A stretch of 64,000 nucleotides of DNA from Rahnella inusitata (GTDB lineage Bacteria > Pseudomonadota > Gammaproteobacteria > Enterobacterales > Enterobacteriaceae). Both the position numbers and the translations under genes were made by a program. The notes beneath the pieces are model-generated. The model was not told where the DNA came from. It saw only the letters and a program-made list of their open reading frames with translations, and ran no database searches. The stretch is taken from NCBI RefSeq assembly GCF_003263515.1, contig NZ_JYDE01000001.1, forward strand, positions 62,001-126,000, given 5' to 3'. Of the stretch, positions 9,064 to 18,867 are shown one piece after another (within the stretch, counting starts at the first letter, position 1; every line of letters starts with the position of its first letter).

Positions 9064-9092
9064 AAAGCCATGCAAAGTTTGCATGGCTTTTG
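9064..9092 (+). terminator. Rho-independent terminator of osmC
   Basis: Arms AAAGCCATGC (9064-9073) and GCATGGCTTT (9081-9090) around AAAGTTT, followed by TGTGTTT. Confidence 0.8.
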
Positions 9093-9230
9093 TGTTTCTG
9101 CTCCCAAATATTCAATCCTTTATTCCGCCGGTTTGACAAAAAATCCCCGTATGCCTTAACTCAATCATTCCCCTAAACCGAATGCTGCCCGCATGAGTTC
9201 GGTTTTTTGTTGAGATGATGAGATGATCTT

Positions 9231-10136
9231 ATGCTGACGCTCCGCCAGATCCGCCATTTTATTGCCGTTGCTGAAACCGGTTCGATTTCCGCTGCGGCGC
9301 AAGCTTCGTTTGTCTCCCAGTCCTCGCTGACGCAGGCCATTCAGCAACTGGAGGTTGAAACCGAAGCGCGGCTGTTTGACCGCCACGCCAAAGGCATGAC
9401 GTTGACCCATCAGGGACATCAGTTTTTACGCCAGTCATATTTGATCCTCGCCACGGTGGATAACGCCAAGCGCAGCCTGCAAATGGGCACCGAAAGCGTC
9501 ACCGGGCAGATTACGCTTGGTGTAACCAGTCTGGTGGCCGGGTATTTTTTGGTGGATTTACTCAAACAATTCAACGCCTACTACCCGAATGTGGAAGTCA
9601 AAGTCGTCGAGGATGAGCGTCAGTACATCGAGCATTTGCTGGTCAGTGGCGAAATCGACATCGGTGTGTTGATCCTCTCCAATCTTGAAGACCGCGACGC
9701 GTTGCAGACAGAAGTCCTGACCCATTCGTCCTATCGCCTGTGGCTGCCGCCATTGCATCCGTTGCTCGAGCGCGAAAGCATTTCTCTGGCGGATATCGCT
9801 AATGAGCCGCTGATTCAGCTGAACGTTGATGAAATGGAGAAGCACGCCCAGCGGTTATGGGCACGGGCCGGACTGAAGCCGAATATCGCAATGAAAACCG
9901 CGTCGACCGAAGCGGTGCGAAGCCTGGTCGCCGCCGGTCTGGGTGTCTCGGTACAGCCGGACATGGCCTACCGCGCGTGGTCACTGGAAGGCAATATGAT
10001 CGAAGCCAGCAAGCTGGAAGACTCCATCGAACCCCTGGATATCGGGCTGGCATGGCGTCGCGGCAGCGCGCGGCCTGAACTGGTGACTCCGTTTCTGACC
10101 ATCGCGCGTGAAAACAGCGCCAAACGAAAACCCTGA
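9231..10136 (+). CDS. LysR-family transcriptional regulator
   Basis: 301 aa. Winged HTH at about 3-62 (LRQIRHFIAVAETGSISAAAQASFVSQSSLTQAIQQLE), then a periplasmic-binding-protein-like effector domain from about 90. The pattern G-S-I-S-A-A-A and S-Q-S-S-L-T is typical of the family. Same strand as, and 155 bases before, the polyamine-type aldehyde dehydrogenase and transporter genes. It may therefore control that cluster, which in E. coli is next to an unrelated MocR-type regulator (ydcR). Effector unknown. Confidence 0.85.
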   Translation: MLTLRQIRHFIAVAETGSISAAAQASFVSQSSLTQAIQQLEVETEARLFDRHAKGMTLTHQGHQFLRQSYLILATVDNAKRSLQMGTESVTGQITLGVTSLVAGYFLVDLLKQFNAYYPNVEVKVVEDERQYIEHLLVSGEIDIGVLILSNLEDRDALQTEVLTHSSYRLWLPPLHPLLERESISLADIANEPLIQLNVDEMEKHAQRLWARAGLKPNIAMKTASTEAVRSLVAAGLGVSVQPDMAYRAWSLEGNMIEASKLEDSIEPLDIGLAWRRGSARPELVTPFLTIARENSAKRKP

Positions 10137-10291
10137 TAGCCGGGCATTCGGTTTATCCGAACGCTGCCTTCAGTAATTGCTATTTGTTGCCCTCAGTGAA
10201 ATTACCTAATGTGAATGTAATGTACTTTCTTGTTACGTCCCGATAACAATTACATGAATTAAGGATGATTCTCAAAACTGAGGGTTGTGTG

Positions 10292-11755
10292 ATGTCGGAT
10301 GCTGAGTTCGTTGCCGGTTTCTCTGAAAAACACGTGATCAATGGCGACCTCTTGCACGGTGAGGGCGCAACGCAGAATATTTTCAATCCTGCGACCGGCG
10401 AAGTGATTGCCGAAGTCGCCGAAACCTCACTGGCTCAGGTCGCTCAGGCGGTTAACGCCGCCAATTCTGCTTTCTCCCGCTGGTCGCGCACGACGCCCGC
10501 TCAACGCGCCACCGTGCTTTTACGTATCGCTGACGCCATCGAAAAACAGGCGCAGTCGCTGGCGCAACTGGAGGCGATTAACTGCGGCAAACCGCTGCAT
10601 CAGGCATTGAAAGATGATCTTCCGGCGGCGATTGATGTCTTTCGCTTTTTCGCCGGTGCGGTGCGCTGTCAGCAGGGGCAACTCTCCGGTGAATATCTGC
10701 CCGGTCACACCTCCATGGTGCGCCGCGATGCGCTGGGCGTGGTGGCGTCCATTGCGCCATGGAATTACCCGTTAATGATGTCAGCGTGGAAAATCGCGCC
10801 AGCACTGGCAGCGGGCAATACCGTGGTGTTCAAACCTTCCGAACATACCCCGCTGACCATTCTGGCGTTGCTGCCTGCCTTGCAGGATATCCTGCCGCCC
10901 GGCGTTTTGAACGTGATTACCGGCAGCGGCGAAGGTGTTGGCAACGCGCTGGTCAGTCATCCTCATGTGCGCCTGATTTCCCTGACCGGCGATATTGTCA
11001 CCGGGCAGCGTATTTTGCAGGCCGCCGTCAAAACGGTGAAACGCACGCATCTGGAGCTCGGCGGCAAAGCGCCGGTTATCGTGTGCAATGACGCCGATAT
11101 TGATGACGTGGTTCAGGCTGTCAGTACCTGGGGCTATTACAACGCCGGGCAGGATTGCACCTCTGCCTGCCGCGTTTATGCGCAGGCCGGGATCTACGAG
11201 CGGCTGGTGGAAAAACTGGGCGAGGCGGTTTCGCAGCTGTCCTTCGCCAGAAAGAATGACAGCGACAACTTTATGGGGCCGCTGATAAGCGCCCGGCAAC
11301 GGGATCGCGTCTCCAGCTTTGTCGAACGCGCACTGAGCCAGCCACATATCGAACGCATCACCGGCGCGGCCTCGCACTCTGGCCCCGGATTCTTTTATCA
11401 GCCAACGCTGCTGGCGGGCTGTCTGCAAAGCGATGAAATCGTGCAGCGCGAAGTCTTCGGGCCTGTGGTCAGCGTGACCCGTTTTGACACCATTGAACAG
11501 GTGGTGAACTGGGCCAACGAATCCGAATACGGCCTGGCGTCATCGGTCTGGACGCAAAATATCGATTTAGCGATGCAAATTTCCACTCATCTGCAATACG
11601 GCACCACCTGGATTAATACGCATTTTTCTTTAGTCAGTGAAATGCCCCACGGCGGATTAAAACGCTCCGGGTACGGCAACGATCTTTCCAGTTATTCGTT
11701 ACAGGATTACAGCGTAGTCAGACACATCATGGCGAAGTTCAAACCACAATTCTAA
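10292..11755 (+). CDS. NAD-dependent aldehyde dehydrogenase, PatD-like paralog
   Basis: 487 aa from the ATG at 10292, chosen over an ATG at 10265 because AGGG lies 8 bases ahead of it. Aldehyde dehydrogenase fold with general base Glu256 in LELGGKAP and catalytic Cys289 in GQDCTSACR; NAD-site APWNYP at about 155-160. It is strikingly similar to the PatD ortholog at the other end of the cluster, including AGHTSMVRR-type and VSEMPHGG segments, so the two are paralogs. One odd point is LTGD where PatD has LTGS in the nucleotide-binding loop. Probably oxidises an amino-aldehyde from a polyamine different from putrescine. A hairpin-free 36-base gap leads to the binding-protein gene, so it is likely co-transcribed. 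Confidence 0.85.
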   Translation: MSDAEFVAGFSEKHVINGDLLHGEGATQNIFNPATGEVIAEVAETSLAQVAQAVNAANSAFSRWSRTTPAQRATVLLRIADAIEKQAQSLAQLEAINCGKPLHQALKDDLPAAIDVFRFFAGAVRCQQGQLSGEYLPGHTSMVRRDALGVVASIAPWNYPLMMSAWKIAPALAAGNTVVFKPSEHTPLTILALLPALQDILPPGVLNVITGSGEGVGNALVSHPHVRLISLTGDIVTGQRILQAAVKTVKRTHLELGGKAPVIVCNDADIDDVVQAVSTWGYYNAGQDCTSACRVYAQAGIYERLVEKLGEAVSQLSFARKNDSDNFMGPLISARQRDRVSSFVERALSQPHIERITGAASHSGPGFFYQPTLLAGCLQSDEIVQREVFGPVVSVTRFDTIEQVVNWANESEYGLASSVWTQNIDLAMQISTHLQYGTTWINTHFSLVSEMPHGGLKRSGYGNDLSSYSLQDYSVVRHIMAKFKPQF

Positions 11756-11791
11756 TAACAGAAAAATACGACGACAGGACAGGGGTAACTC

Positions 11792-12949
11792 ATGAAAATA
11801 TTATCGCGTAACAGAAAGTTTTCTGCTGTTTGTTTGGGACTGCTCAGTTTTTTAAATACGGCCATCGCCGCAGAAACCCTCACAAGTATCGGTAAAGGCG
11901 AAGATCAGTTAAATATTGTCGCCTGGCCGGGATATATCGAGCGCGGCGAAAGTGACAAGAATTATGACTGGGTGACGCAGTTCGAAAAACAGACCAGTTG
12001 CAAAGTGAATGTCAAAACAGCGGCGACCTCTGATGAAATGGTCAGCCTGATGGCGAAGGGCGGTTACGACCTGGTGACGGCGTCGGGCGATGCCTCGCTG
12101 CGTCTGATTTACGGCAAGCGCGTACAGCCGATTAATCCGGCGCTGATCGCCAACTGGAAGAGTATCGACCCGCGTTTACTCAAGGGTGAATGGTTTAACG
12201 TCGCCGGAAAAGTGTACGGCACGCCGTATCAGTGGGGGCCTAATCTGCTGATGTACAACACCAAAACGTTCCCGACCGCACCTGACAGTTGGTCGGTAAT
12301 TTTCGTTCCGCAAAATCTGCCTGACGGTAAACCTAATCAGGGTCGCGTGCAGGCGTACGACGGACCGATCGCCATCGCCGACGCTGCGCTGTATCTGAAA
12401 AGTACGCAGCCTGACCTCAAAATCGAAGACCCGTATCAGCTCAACGAAACGCAGTATCAGGCCGTGCTGAAACTGCTGCGCGGCCAGCATCCGCTGATCC
12501 ACCGTTACTGGCACGACGCTTCGGTGCAGATGAGTGACTTCAAAAATGAAGGCGTGGTGGCCAGCAGCTCCTGGCCGTATCAGGCCAACGCGCTGAAAGG
12601 TGAGAAACAACCGATCGCTACCGTCTTCCCGAAAGAGGGTGTCACCGGCTGGGCGGATACCACTATGCTGGCTGCCGACGCTGAACATCCCAACTGCGCT
12701 TATCAGTGGATGAACTGGTCGCTTGAGCCGAAAGTGCAGGGTGACGTCGCCGCGTGGTTCGGTTCCGTGCCAAGCGTTCCGGCCGGTTGTAAAGCCAGCC
12801 CGTTATTAGGCGCGGAAGGTTGTGAAACCAACGGCTTTAATAAATTCGCGGCAATTTCATTCTGGAAAACACCGCAATCTGAAGGCGGGAAATATGTCCC
12901 ATACAGTAAATGGACGCAAGACTACATAGCAATAATGGGCGGTCGCTAA
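11792..12949 (+). CDS. ydcS: Periplasmic polyamine-type binding protein YdcS
   Basis: 385 aa with a Sec signal peptide (KILSRNRK then a hydrophobic core, cleavage after AIA at about residue 26). Mature part belongs to the PotD/PotF-like spermidine/putrescine binding family: LNIVAWPGYIERG near the N-terminus and a GTPYQWGPNLLMYNTK hinge region. It matches YdcS of the ydcSTUV putrescine transporter of E. coli, which is close in length. First gene of the transporter part; RBS AGGGG. A 150-bp gap with a palindromic element separates it from ydcT. Confidence 0.88.
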   Translation: MKILSRNRKFSAVCLGLLSFLNTAIAAETLTSIGKGEDQLNIVAWPGYIERGESDKNYDWVTQFEKQTSCKVNVKTAATSDEMVSLMAKGGYDLVTASGDASLRLIYGKRVQPINPALIANWKSIDPRLLKGEWFNVAGKVYGTPYQWGPNLLMYNTKTFPTAPDSWSVIFVPQNLPDGKPNQGRVQAYDGPIAIADAALYLKSTQPDLKIEDPYQLNETQYQAVLKLLRGQHPLIHRYWHDASVQMSDFKNEGVVASSSWPYQANALKGEKQPIATVFPKEGVTGWADTTMLAADAEHPNCAYQWMNWSLEPKVQGDVAAWFGSVPSVPAGCKASPLLGAEGCETNGFNKFAAISFWKTPQSEGGKYVPYSKWTQDYIAIMGGR

Positions 12950-12982
12950 ATACGCATTATCCTTTTAGCCGTCTCTGCGTTA

Positions 12983-13047
12983 GCTGCCTTCTGGAATGCC
13001 GGCCGCATACTTAAGTATGCTCTCGGCATTCCCTCAGTGGCTGCCTT
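12983..13047. repeat. Nested palindromic element between ydcS and ydcT
   Basis: A perfect 16-bp palindrome GCATACTTAAGTATGC (13005-13020) sits inside a second inverted pair GGAATGCCG (12993-13001) and CGGCATTCC (13024-13032). Direct copies of GCTGCCTT flank both at 12983-12990 and 13040-13047. The architecture resembles dispersed intergenic repeats of enterobacteria; its position after the binding-protein gene also fits an mRNA-stabilising element. Confidence 0.7.
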
Positions 13048-13099
13048 GAAACGCCTCAAATGAATTAGCGTATACCTTATTTATTTTCAGGAGAATATT

Positions 13100-14122
13100 A
13101 TGCCCGCCGTGCAATTTATTAATGTTTCCCGTTTATACGGAGAAACAAAAGCCGTCGATAATGTCTCGATTGATATTCAGGACGGCGAATTCTTTTCCAT
13201 GCTGGGGCCTTCCGGCTCGGGAAAAACGACCTGCCTGCGGTTGATCGCCGGTTTTGAAACGCTGACGTCAGGATCCGTCCGTATTCACGGTAAAGAAGCC
13301 TCACAGCTCGCGCCCTATGAGCGCGATGTAAACACCGTGTTTCAGGATTACGCGCTCTTCCCGCACATGACCGTGCTGGAAAACGTGGCGTATGGCCTGA
13401 TGGTGAAAGGCGTGGGTAAAAAAGAACGCAATATCCGTGCGATGGAATCACTGGAGCGGGTTGCGCTCGGCTTTACCGCAGCGCGTAAACCGGCATTTTT
13501 GTCCGGCGGACAACGTCAGCGTGTGGCCCTGGCGCGCGCGCTGGTGAATCAGCCAAGCGTGTTATTGCTGGATGAGCCGCTCGGTGCGCTGGATTTAAAG
13601 TTACGAGAGCAGATGCAGGGGGAACTGAAAAAGCTGCAGCGCGAGCTGGGCATCACCTTCATCTTCGTGACACATGATCAGAGTGAAGCGCTTTCGATGT
13701 CCGACCGCGTCGCGGTATTCAACAATGGCCGCATCGAACAGGTCGATACACCGCGAGAGCTTTATCTCAACCCGCGCACCGCGTTTGTGGCGCAGTTTGT
13801 CGGTACGGCAAACGTGCTGACTTCAGATCTCTCTCTCAAAATTACCGGCGTATCCGGTAGCCGCTCTATTCGCCCCGAGCATATTCGTCTTGCCCCGCAG
13901 CTGCTGGCAGGAAGTCATGCGGTGCAGGTCAACGCCATACTCAAAGACATCCATTTTCAGGGCGCGGCGACCCGCTACGAACTGGCTTTGGAAGGGGGCG
14001 AAAAGCTGTTCGTCAGCGAACCCAACAATCTTGCGGCCAGCGCACAGACCACATACCGGCAGGGTCAGCCGGTGGTGGCGTGTTGGGACAGAGATGCAAT
14101 GGTTGCGCTGCTTGAGGGCTAA
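13100..14122 (+). CDS. ydcT: Polyamine-type ABC transporter ATPase YdcT
   Basis: 340 aa. One ABC ATPase domain with Walker A GPSGSGKT (36-43), Q-loop VFQDYALFPH, signature LSGGQRQRVALARAL and Walker B LLLDEPLGALD, then a C-terminal TOBE regulatory domain (about 240-340) with the SIRPEHIRLAP segment. Same architecture and length class as PotA/PotG/YdcT. RBS CAGGAG 8 bases before ATG. Three bases separate it from ydcU. Confidence 0.9.
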   Translation: MPAVQFINVSRLYGETKAVDNVSIDIQDGEFFSMLGPSGSGKTTCLRLIAGFETLTSGSVRIHGKEASQLAPYERDVNTVFQDYALFPHMTVLENVAYGLMVKGVGKKERNIRAMESLERVALGFTAARKPAFLSGGQRQRVALARALVNQPSVLLLDEPLGALDLKLREQMQGELKKLQRELGITFIFVTHDQSEALSMSDRVAVFNNGRIEQVDTPRELYLNPRTAFVAQFVGTANVLTSDLSLKITGVSGSRSIRPEHIRLAPQLLAGSHAVQVNAILKDIHFQGAATRYELALEGGEKLFVSEPNNLAASAQTTYRQGQPVVACWDRDAMVALLEG

Positions 14123-14125
14123 ACG

Positions 14126-15070
14126 ATGGATATCAGTATGACTCCTTACGAGAAGCGCGCCCGCCGTGGCCGTGCGCTGATAACGTATCTGCATCACCGA
14201 CCGGGTTTTTATCTGGCACTGCTGCTGGTACCGCCGCTGCTCTGGTTCGGCGCTATCTACTTAGGCTCGCTGTTTGCCTTACTGTGGCAGGGTTTATACA
14301 CCTTCGATGACTTCACAATGACGGTGTCTTCGACGCTGACCACCGCCAACATCCGCGCGCTGTTTGACCCGGTGAATGCCGACATTATTGTGCGCACGGT
14401 GACCATGGCGCTGCTGGTATCGTTTTTCAGCGCGGTGCTGGCGTTCCCGATCGCCTATTACATGGCGCGTTACATTACCGGCAAGAAAAAAGCGTTCTTT
14501 TATGTCGCGATCATGTTGCCGATGTGGGCGAGTTACATCGTCAAGGCTTATGCCTGGACGTTGCTGCTTTCCAAAGGCGGCGTGCTGCAATGGTTCCTTG
14601 AACATCTCGGGCTGGAACCGCTGCTTTCGACGATGCTGAGCCTGCCGGGCATTGGTGGCAATACGCTGTCGACCTCGGGGATCGGGCGCTTCTGGGTGTT
14701 TGTTTACATCTGGCTGCCGTTTATGATCCTGCCGATCCAGGCCGCGCTGGAACGCCTGCCGCCCTCGCTTTTGCAGGCTTCTGAAGATCTGGGTGCGAAG
14801 CCGTGGCAGACGCTGCGCTACGTCATCTTCCCGCTGGCGGTCCCCGGTATTGCTGCCGGTTCTATTTTTACTTTCTCTCTGACGCTGGGCGATTACATCA
14901 TTCCGCAGCTGGTGGGGCCGCCGGGGTATTACATCGGCAATATGGTCTATTCGCAGCAGGGTTCGATCGGCAACATGCCGATGGCCGCCGCGTTCACGCT
15001 GGTGCCTATCGTGTTGATTGCCCTGTACTTGTCGATGGTTAAACGACTGGGAGCTTTCGATGCACTCTAA
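14126..15070 (+). CDS. ydcU: Polyamine-type ABC permease YdcU
   Basis: 314 aa inner-membrane permease of the PotB/PotH type, about six TM segments. The EAA coupling loop reads [26 protein letters not shown] near 215-240, typical of this family. It overlaps the start of the next permease by 11 bases in a different frame, so translation is coupled. Confidence 0.9.
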   Translation: MDISMTPYEKRARRGRALITYLHHRPGFYLALLLVPPLLWFGAIYLGSLFALLWQGLYTFDDFTMTVSSTLTTANIRALFDPVNADIIVRTVTMALLVSFFSAVLAFPIAYYMARYITGKKKAFFYVAIMLPMWASYIVKAYAWTLLLSKGGVLQWFLEHLGLEPLLSTMLSLPGIGGNTLSTSGIGRFWVFVYIWLPFMILPIQAALERLPPSLLQASEDLGAKPWQTLRYVIFPLAVPGIAAGSIFTFSLTLGDYIIPQLVGPPGYYIGNMVYSQQGSIGNMPMAAAFTLVPIVLIALYLSMVKRLGAFDAL

Positions 15071-15866
15071 ACGCGCACCCTGGTTACTCAAACTCTCCGC
15101 GTGGGGCGGGCTGGTTTTTCTCCACTTTCCGCTGCTGATTATCGCGGTCTACGCCTTCAACACCGAGGACGCGGCGTTCAGTTTCCCGCCAAAGGGCTTC
15201 ACGCTGCACTGGTTTGCAGTGGCGGCCAGGCGCCACGACATCCTCGACGCCATCTGGCTTTCGGTGCAGATAGCCTGTTGCGCCACCCTTATTGCGATGG
15301 TGCTCGGCACGCTGGCGGCGGCGGCGCTGTATCGGCGTAACTTCTACGGCAAAAACAGCATCACATTATTGTTTATGTTGCCGATTGCCCTGCCGGGGAT
15401 CATCACCGGGCTGGCGCTGCTTAATGCGTTTCACGCCGCGCAGATAGAGCCGGGGATGCTGACCATCATCATCGGGCATGCCACCTTTTGTATGGTGATT
15501 GTCTACAACAACGTGATCGCCCGCTTTCGCCGCATCACGCACAGCCTGATTGAAGCTTCTATGGATTTAGGCGCTGACGGCTGGCAGACCTTCCGCTACA
15601 TCATTTTGCCGAACCTCAGCACCGCGCTGCTGGCGGGCGGAATGCTGGCGTTTGCGCTGTCTTTCGATGAAATCATTGTTACGACGTTTACCGCCGGACA
15701 CGAACGTACTTTGCCGATCTGGCTGCTCAATCAGCTGGGCAGACCGCGCGAAGTGCCGGTGACCAACGTGGTTGCGCTGTGCCTGATGGTGCTCACCATG
15801 ATCCCGATTCTGGGCGCGTGGTATCTCACAAGAAATGGGTCGGATGTGGCCGGTGACGGCAAATAA
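15060..15866 (+). CDS. ydcV: Polyamine-type ABC permease YdcV
   Basis: 268 aa from the ATG at 15060, which lies inside the end of ydcU; an upstream in-frame start at 15018 is deeper inside ydcU and gives an extension without family character. PotC/PotI-type permease with about six TM segments and the coupling loop [23 protein letters not shown]. Pairs with YdcU. Followed after 16 bases by patD. Confidence 0.9.
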   Translation: MHSKRAPWLLKLSAWGGLVFLHFPLLIIAVYAFNTEDAAFSFPPKGFTLHWFAVAARRHDILDAIWLSVQIACCATLIAMVLGTLAAAALYRRNFYGKNSITLLFMLPIALPGIITGLALLNAFHAAQIEPGMLTIIIGHATFCMVIVYNNVIARFRRITHSLIEASMDLGADGWQTFRYIILPNLSTALLAGGMLAFALSFDEIIVTTFTAGHERTLPIWLLNQLGRPREVPVTNVVALCLMVLTMIPILGAWYLTRNGSDVAGDGK

Positions 15867-15882
15867 TAATAAGGAAAAACTG

Positions 15883-17304
15883 ATGCAAACGAACATGTTG
15901 ATCAATGGTGAGCTGGTTGCCGGTGCAGGCGCGTCATTGCCGGTTTTCAACCCGCATACGGGACAGGAAATTGTACGTCTGGCGCAGGCCAGCGAAGAAC
16001 AAACCACGCAGACCGTCGATTTGGCGCATCACGCCTTTACAGAATGGGGCCAGACCACACCGAAAACCCGCGCCGAGCTGCTGCTGGCGCTGGCGGATCG
16101 CATCGAAGAAAACGCCGAAGCGCTGGCCAAACTGGAATCGCTCAACTGCGGCAAACCGTATCATCTGGTACTCAATGATGAGCTGCCGGCGGTGGTGGAT
16201 GTCTTCCGCTTCTTTGCGGGCGCCAGCCGCTGTCTGAACGGCTTAGCGGGCGGGGAATATCTCGCCGGACATACGTCCATGGTGCGTCGCGATCCGCTGG
16301 GCGTGGTGGCCTCTATTGCGCCGTGGAATTATCCGCTGATGATGGCCGCTTGGAAAATTGCTCCGGCGCTGGCGGCGGGCAACTGCGTAGTGATCAAACC
16401 CTCCGAAATCACGCCGCTGACCGCCCTGAAGCTCGGCGAACTGGCGCGCGATCTTTTCCCGGCGGGCGTTCTCAACGTACTGTTTGGCGAGGGGAAAACG
16501 GTCGGTAACGCACTGACGCATCACGATAAAGTGCGAATGATTTCCCTGACCGGCTCCGTGGCCACGGGTGAAAAAATTGTCGCGCAGGCCACCAGCGGTA
16601 TCAAGCGCACGCACATGGAACTCGGCGGCAAGGCACCGGTGATTGTTTTCGATGATGCGGATATCGCTCAGGTAGTGGAAGGGGTGCGCACCTTCGGTTT
16701 CTACAACGCCGGACAAGACTGCACCGCCGCCTGCCGTATCTACGCGCAAAAAGGCGTGTATGCACGGCTGGTCGAGGCGCTTGGCGATGCGGTTTCTACG
16801 ATCACGCTCGGTACCGATGAAAGCAGTGAAATGGGGCCATTGGTTTCGGCTGCGCATCTGGAGCGGGTTGAAGGATTTGTGCGCCGGGCAAAAGAGCTCG
16901 CACATATTCAGGTTGTTACCGGCGGGGAGCGCGTCAGCGGCGAGGGCTATTATTTCCAGCCGACGTTACTTGCCGGTGCGCGCCAGGAGGATGAAATCGT
17001 GCAGCGCGAAGTGTTTGGTCCGGTGGTCAGCGTCACGGAATTCGATACCGAAGAACAGGTTCTGACCTGGGCAAATGAATCGAATTACGGTCTGGCATCT
17101 TCCGTCTGGACGCAAAACATTGGCCGCGCCCATCGTCTCAGCGCCCGCCTGCAATACGGCTGTACCTGGGTGAATACACACTTTATGTTGGTGAGCGAAA
17201 TGCCGCACGGTGGCCAAAAACAATCCGGCTACGGAAAAGATATGTCGATGTACGGGCTGGAGGATTACACGGCAATCCGCCATGTGATGTTTAAGCACAC
17301 CTAA
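15883..17304 (+). CDS. patD: Gamma-aminobutyraldehyde dehydrogenase PatD
   Basis: 473 aa from the ATG at 15883 (RBS AAGGA). General base Glu246 (MELGGKAP) and catalytic Cys280 (GQDCTAACR) fall at the expected PatD positions, and length and gene order (ydcSTUV-patD) match E. coli. PatD (also Prr/YdcW) oxidises 4-aminobutyraldehyde, made from putrescine by transamination, to GABA with NAD. Located last in the transporter operon and ended by a hairpin. The transaminase partner is not in the window. Confidence 0.93.
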   Translation: MQTNMLINGELVAGAGASLPVFNPHTGQEIVRLAQASEEQTTQTVDLAHHAFTEWGQTTPKTRAELLLALADRIEENAEALAKLESLNCGKPYHLVLNDELPAVVDVFRFFAGASRCLNGLAGGEYLAGHTSMVRRDPLGVVASIAPWNYPLMMAAWKIAPALAAGNCVVIKPSEITPLTALKLGELARDLFPAGVLNVLFGEGKTVGNALTHHDKVRMISLTGSVATGEKIVAQATSGIKRTHMELGGKAPVIVFDDADIAQVVEGVRTFGFYNAGQDCTAACRIYAQKGVYARLVEALGDAVSTITLGTDESSEMGPLVSAAHLERVEGFVRRAKELAHIQVVTGGERVSGEGYYFQPTLLAGARQEDEIVQREVFGPVVSVTEFDTEEQVLTWANESNYGLASSVWTQNIGRAHRLSARLQYGCTWVNTHFMLVSEMPHGGQKQSGYGKDMSMYGLEDYTAIRHVMFKHT

Positions 17305-17342
17305 TCAGAACGGTTTTTTTACGCGGTATTCTTTGAAATGAA

Positions 17343-17370
17343 ACAGGGAGCCTTATGCTCCCTGTATTCT
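17343..17370. terminator. Hairpin between convergent patD and membrane-protein gene
   Basis: Perfect 9-base arms ACAGGGAGC (17343-17351) and GCTCCCTGT (17357-17365) with a 5-base loop, 39 bases after the patD stop and before the stop of the convergent gene. Flanking T tract is short, so it probably serves both directions. Confidence 0.65.
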
Positions 17371-17384
17371 TAGAATGCGATGTT

Positions 17385-17747
17385 TTATGCCGTCGCTGAC
17401 GTGGCAATTTTCTTGCGTGCAATATCGATAAAGAGAATGCTGGCAGCAAAAGATATCCCTGCACCAATTATAATGGTGAGCAGATACGAGGTGAGATAAT
17501 TATATTCTTTATCAATTAATGTGAGCTGTTCGGAAATTAAATCAATGTTGTCAATGACGTAACCTCTGGCAACATAAATGCCGCACCAGAATGCGCTAAA
17601 GCCGATCAGGCAGGTATAACAAACATAGCTGAATTTTCTATCAATATATTCAAGGTAAAATTTAGGATCTGAATACGCCATTTTAAGCAGGCCTAAAAAA
17701 CACCCCAGATAAATACCAATTAACCACTTCATGATGTCCCAGTTCAT
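17385..17747 (-). CDS. Small inner-membrane protein of unknown function
   Basis: 120 aa with three predicted membrane segments (about 7-24, 40-60 and 88-108) and a short charged C-terminus. RBS AGAGAG lies before the ATG. Not recognised as a named family. The gene is more AT-rich than its surroundings. It is monocistronic, convergent with patD. Confidence 0.55.
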   Translation of the reverse strand: MNWDIMKWLIGIYLGCFLGLLKMAYSDPKFYLEYIDRKFSYVCYTCLIGFSAFWCGIYVARGYVIDNIDLISEQLTLIDKEYNYLTSYLLTIIIGAGISFAASILFIDIARKKIATSATA

Positions 17748-18047
17748 ACGACTCTCTGAATGCTGCCGCTGCCGGCATTGAAGAATAAAATATTAAACGA
17801 TGCTCTGACGCCCTTCGGGCGAGGGATGAACATGGTCACCAAAATACTAATAAACTGATTTTATTTGGTTTTTTCCTGAAATAACGCGCTGTATTATCAC
17901 ACTCCGCTAACATTCTGGCAAGAATGATGACACTGACGGCAGAGTAAATTTAGCATGAAGGAAAGACCGAGTGGGCCGGGGGACGCGGAAGGGAATGTGC
18001 GAATGCAATTCGCAGGGCTGGCGGCGATGTCGTCAGCCCTGATAACG
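17748..18047. other. Intergenic region, no gene seen
   Basis: 300 bases between the small membrane-protein gene and the tehB stop. It holds a GCCC/GGGC mini-hairpin near 17810-17820 and an 8-base inverted pair CAGGGCTG (18013-18020) and CAGCCCTG (18034-18041) that may end tehB transcripts. No convincing reading frame. Confidence 0.5.
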
Positions 18048-18647
18048 TTAGATCTTCCTGGCTAAAAGCGTCGCAAATCTCAGTTTGTAACGGTCACCGT
18101 TTTCATCGCGTTTATGCAATTCGCCGACATCTTCATTGTATTTCACGATTTCCCATCCGCGATAGTAGTCACGCAGTTCTTCCGGTCTGAAGGTGAACGG
18201 GAAGGGCAGCGGACAAGGATAATCCGGGCTATCCATCGCCGCGACGATCAGATTGTAACCGCCGGTTTTCGTTGCCGCGTGCATGTCTTCGAGGATGTGG
18301 GGGATGCTGTCTCGCTCGAGAAACATCATCACCACGGTAGAAAAGATGAAATCATAGTCGCCACTGAAACGGTGCGCGTTGAGATCCTGCTCGCTGATGT
18401 CAATATTGTGCAGAGACTCTGCCGCAATAATCTCCTGCACTTTGGCGACGCTGAGCGGATTGTTGTCCCAGCCCGTCACATCAAACCCTTTAAGGTTCAG
18501 ATACAGCGAATTTCGGCCGCTGCCGCATCCCAGATCCAGCGCCTTTCCGGGCTGAACGTAGTTGGCTGCGTTGATGATTTCTGAATGGGTGCGGGACAGG
18601 CCGTATTTGTCGGCATAGTAATCTTCTGGTGCGGGCTGCTGAGTCAT
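18048..18647 (-). CDS. tehB: Tellurite resistance methyltransferase TehB
   Basis: 199 aa, close to the 197 aa of E. coli TehB. SAM-dependent methyltransferase with motif [15 protein letters not shown] (about 37-50) and the typical N-terminus [15 protein letters not shown]. TehB methylates tellurite and selenium oxyanions in the cytosol. No tehA channel gene is adjacent here. RBS GAGG lies ahead of the ATG. Divergent from the Vat-type gene across a region with three 19-bp repeats. Confidence 0.9.
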   Translation of the reverse strand: MTQQPAPEDYYADKYGLSRTHSEIINAANYVQPGKALDLGCGSGRNSLYLNLKGFDVTGWDNNPLSVAKVQEIIAAESLHNIDISEQDLNAHRFSGDYDFIFSTVVMMFLERDSIPHILEDMHAATKTGGYNLIVAAMDSPDYPCPLPFPFTFRPEELRDYYRGWEIVKYNEDVGELHKRDENGDRYKLRFATLLARKI

Positions 18648-18714
18648 TCCCTGTTTTCCTCATAAGTTGTATCGAATGCGCGTGATTATCCTCCTAATTG
18701 CCGGGGGCGCTATT

Positions 18715-18771
18715 ACTCTTAGTGGTAATTCAAACTCTTAATGGTAATTCAAACTCTTAGTGGTAACTCAA
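18715..18771. repeat. Three tandem 19-bp repeats in the tehB/Vat-gene intergenic region
   Basis: Units ACTCTTAGTGGTAATTCAA (18715-18733), ACTCTTAATGGTAATTCAA (18734-18752) and ACTCTTAGTGGTAACTCAA (18753-18771) differ by only one base each from the first. They lie between two divergent genes, so they may be iterated binding sites or a slippage-prone minisatellite. Confidence 0.9.
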
Positions 18772-18867
18772 AGAACGCGACGGGCAGTGTTGAGAACCAG
18801 GCTTGTATGTTACATGATGAAATCAGAAGGAAATGATGAATCTGTTGATAGCCAAGAGGGAGATACC

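Noticed and set aside
18715-18771. CRISPR-like array
   Set aside because: The three 19-bp units are directly abutting with no spacers and no cas genes are present.
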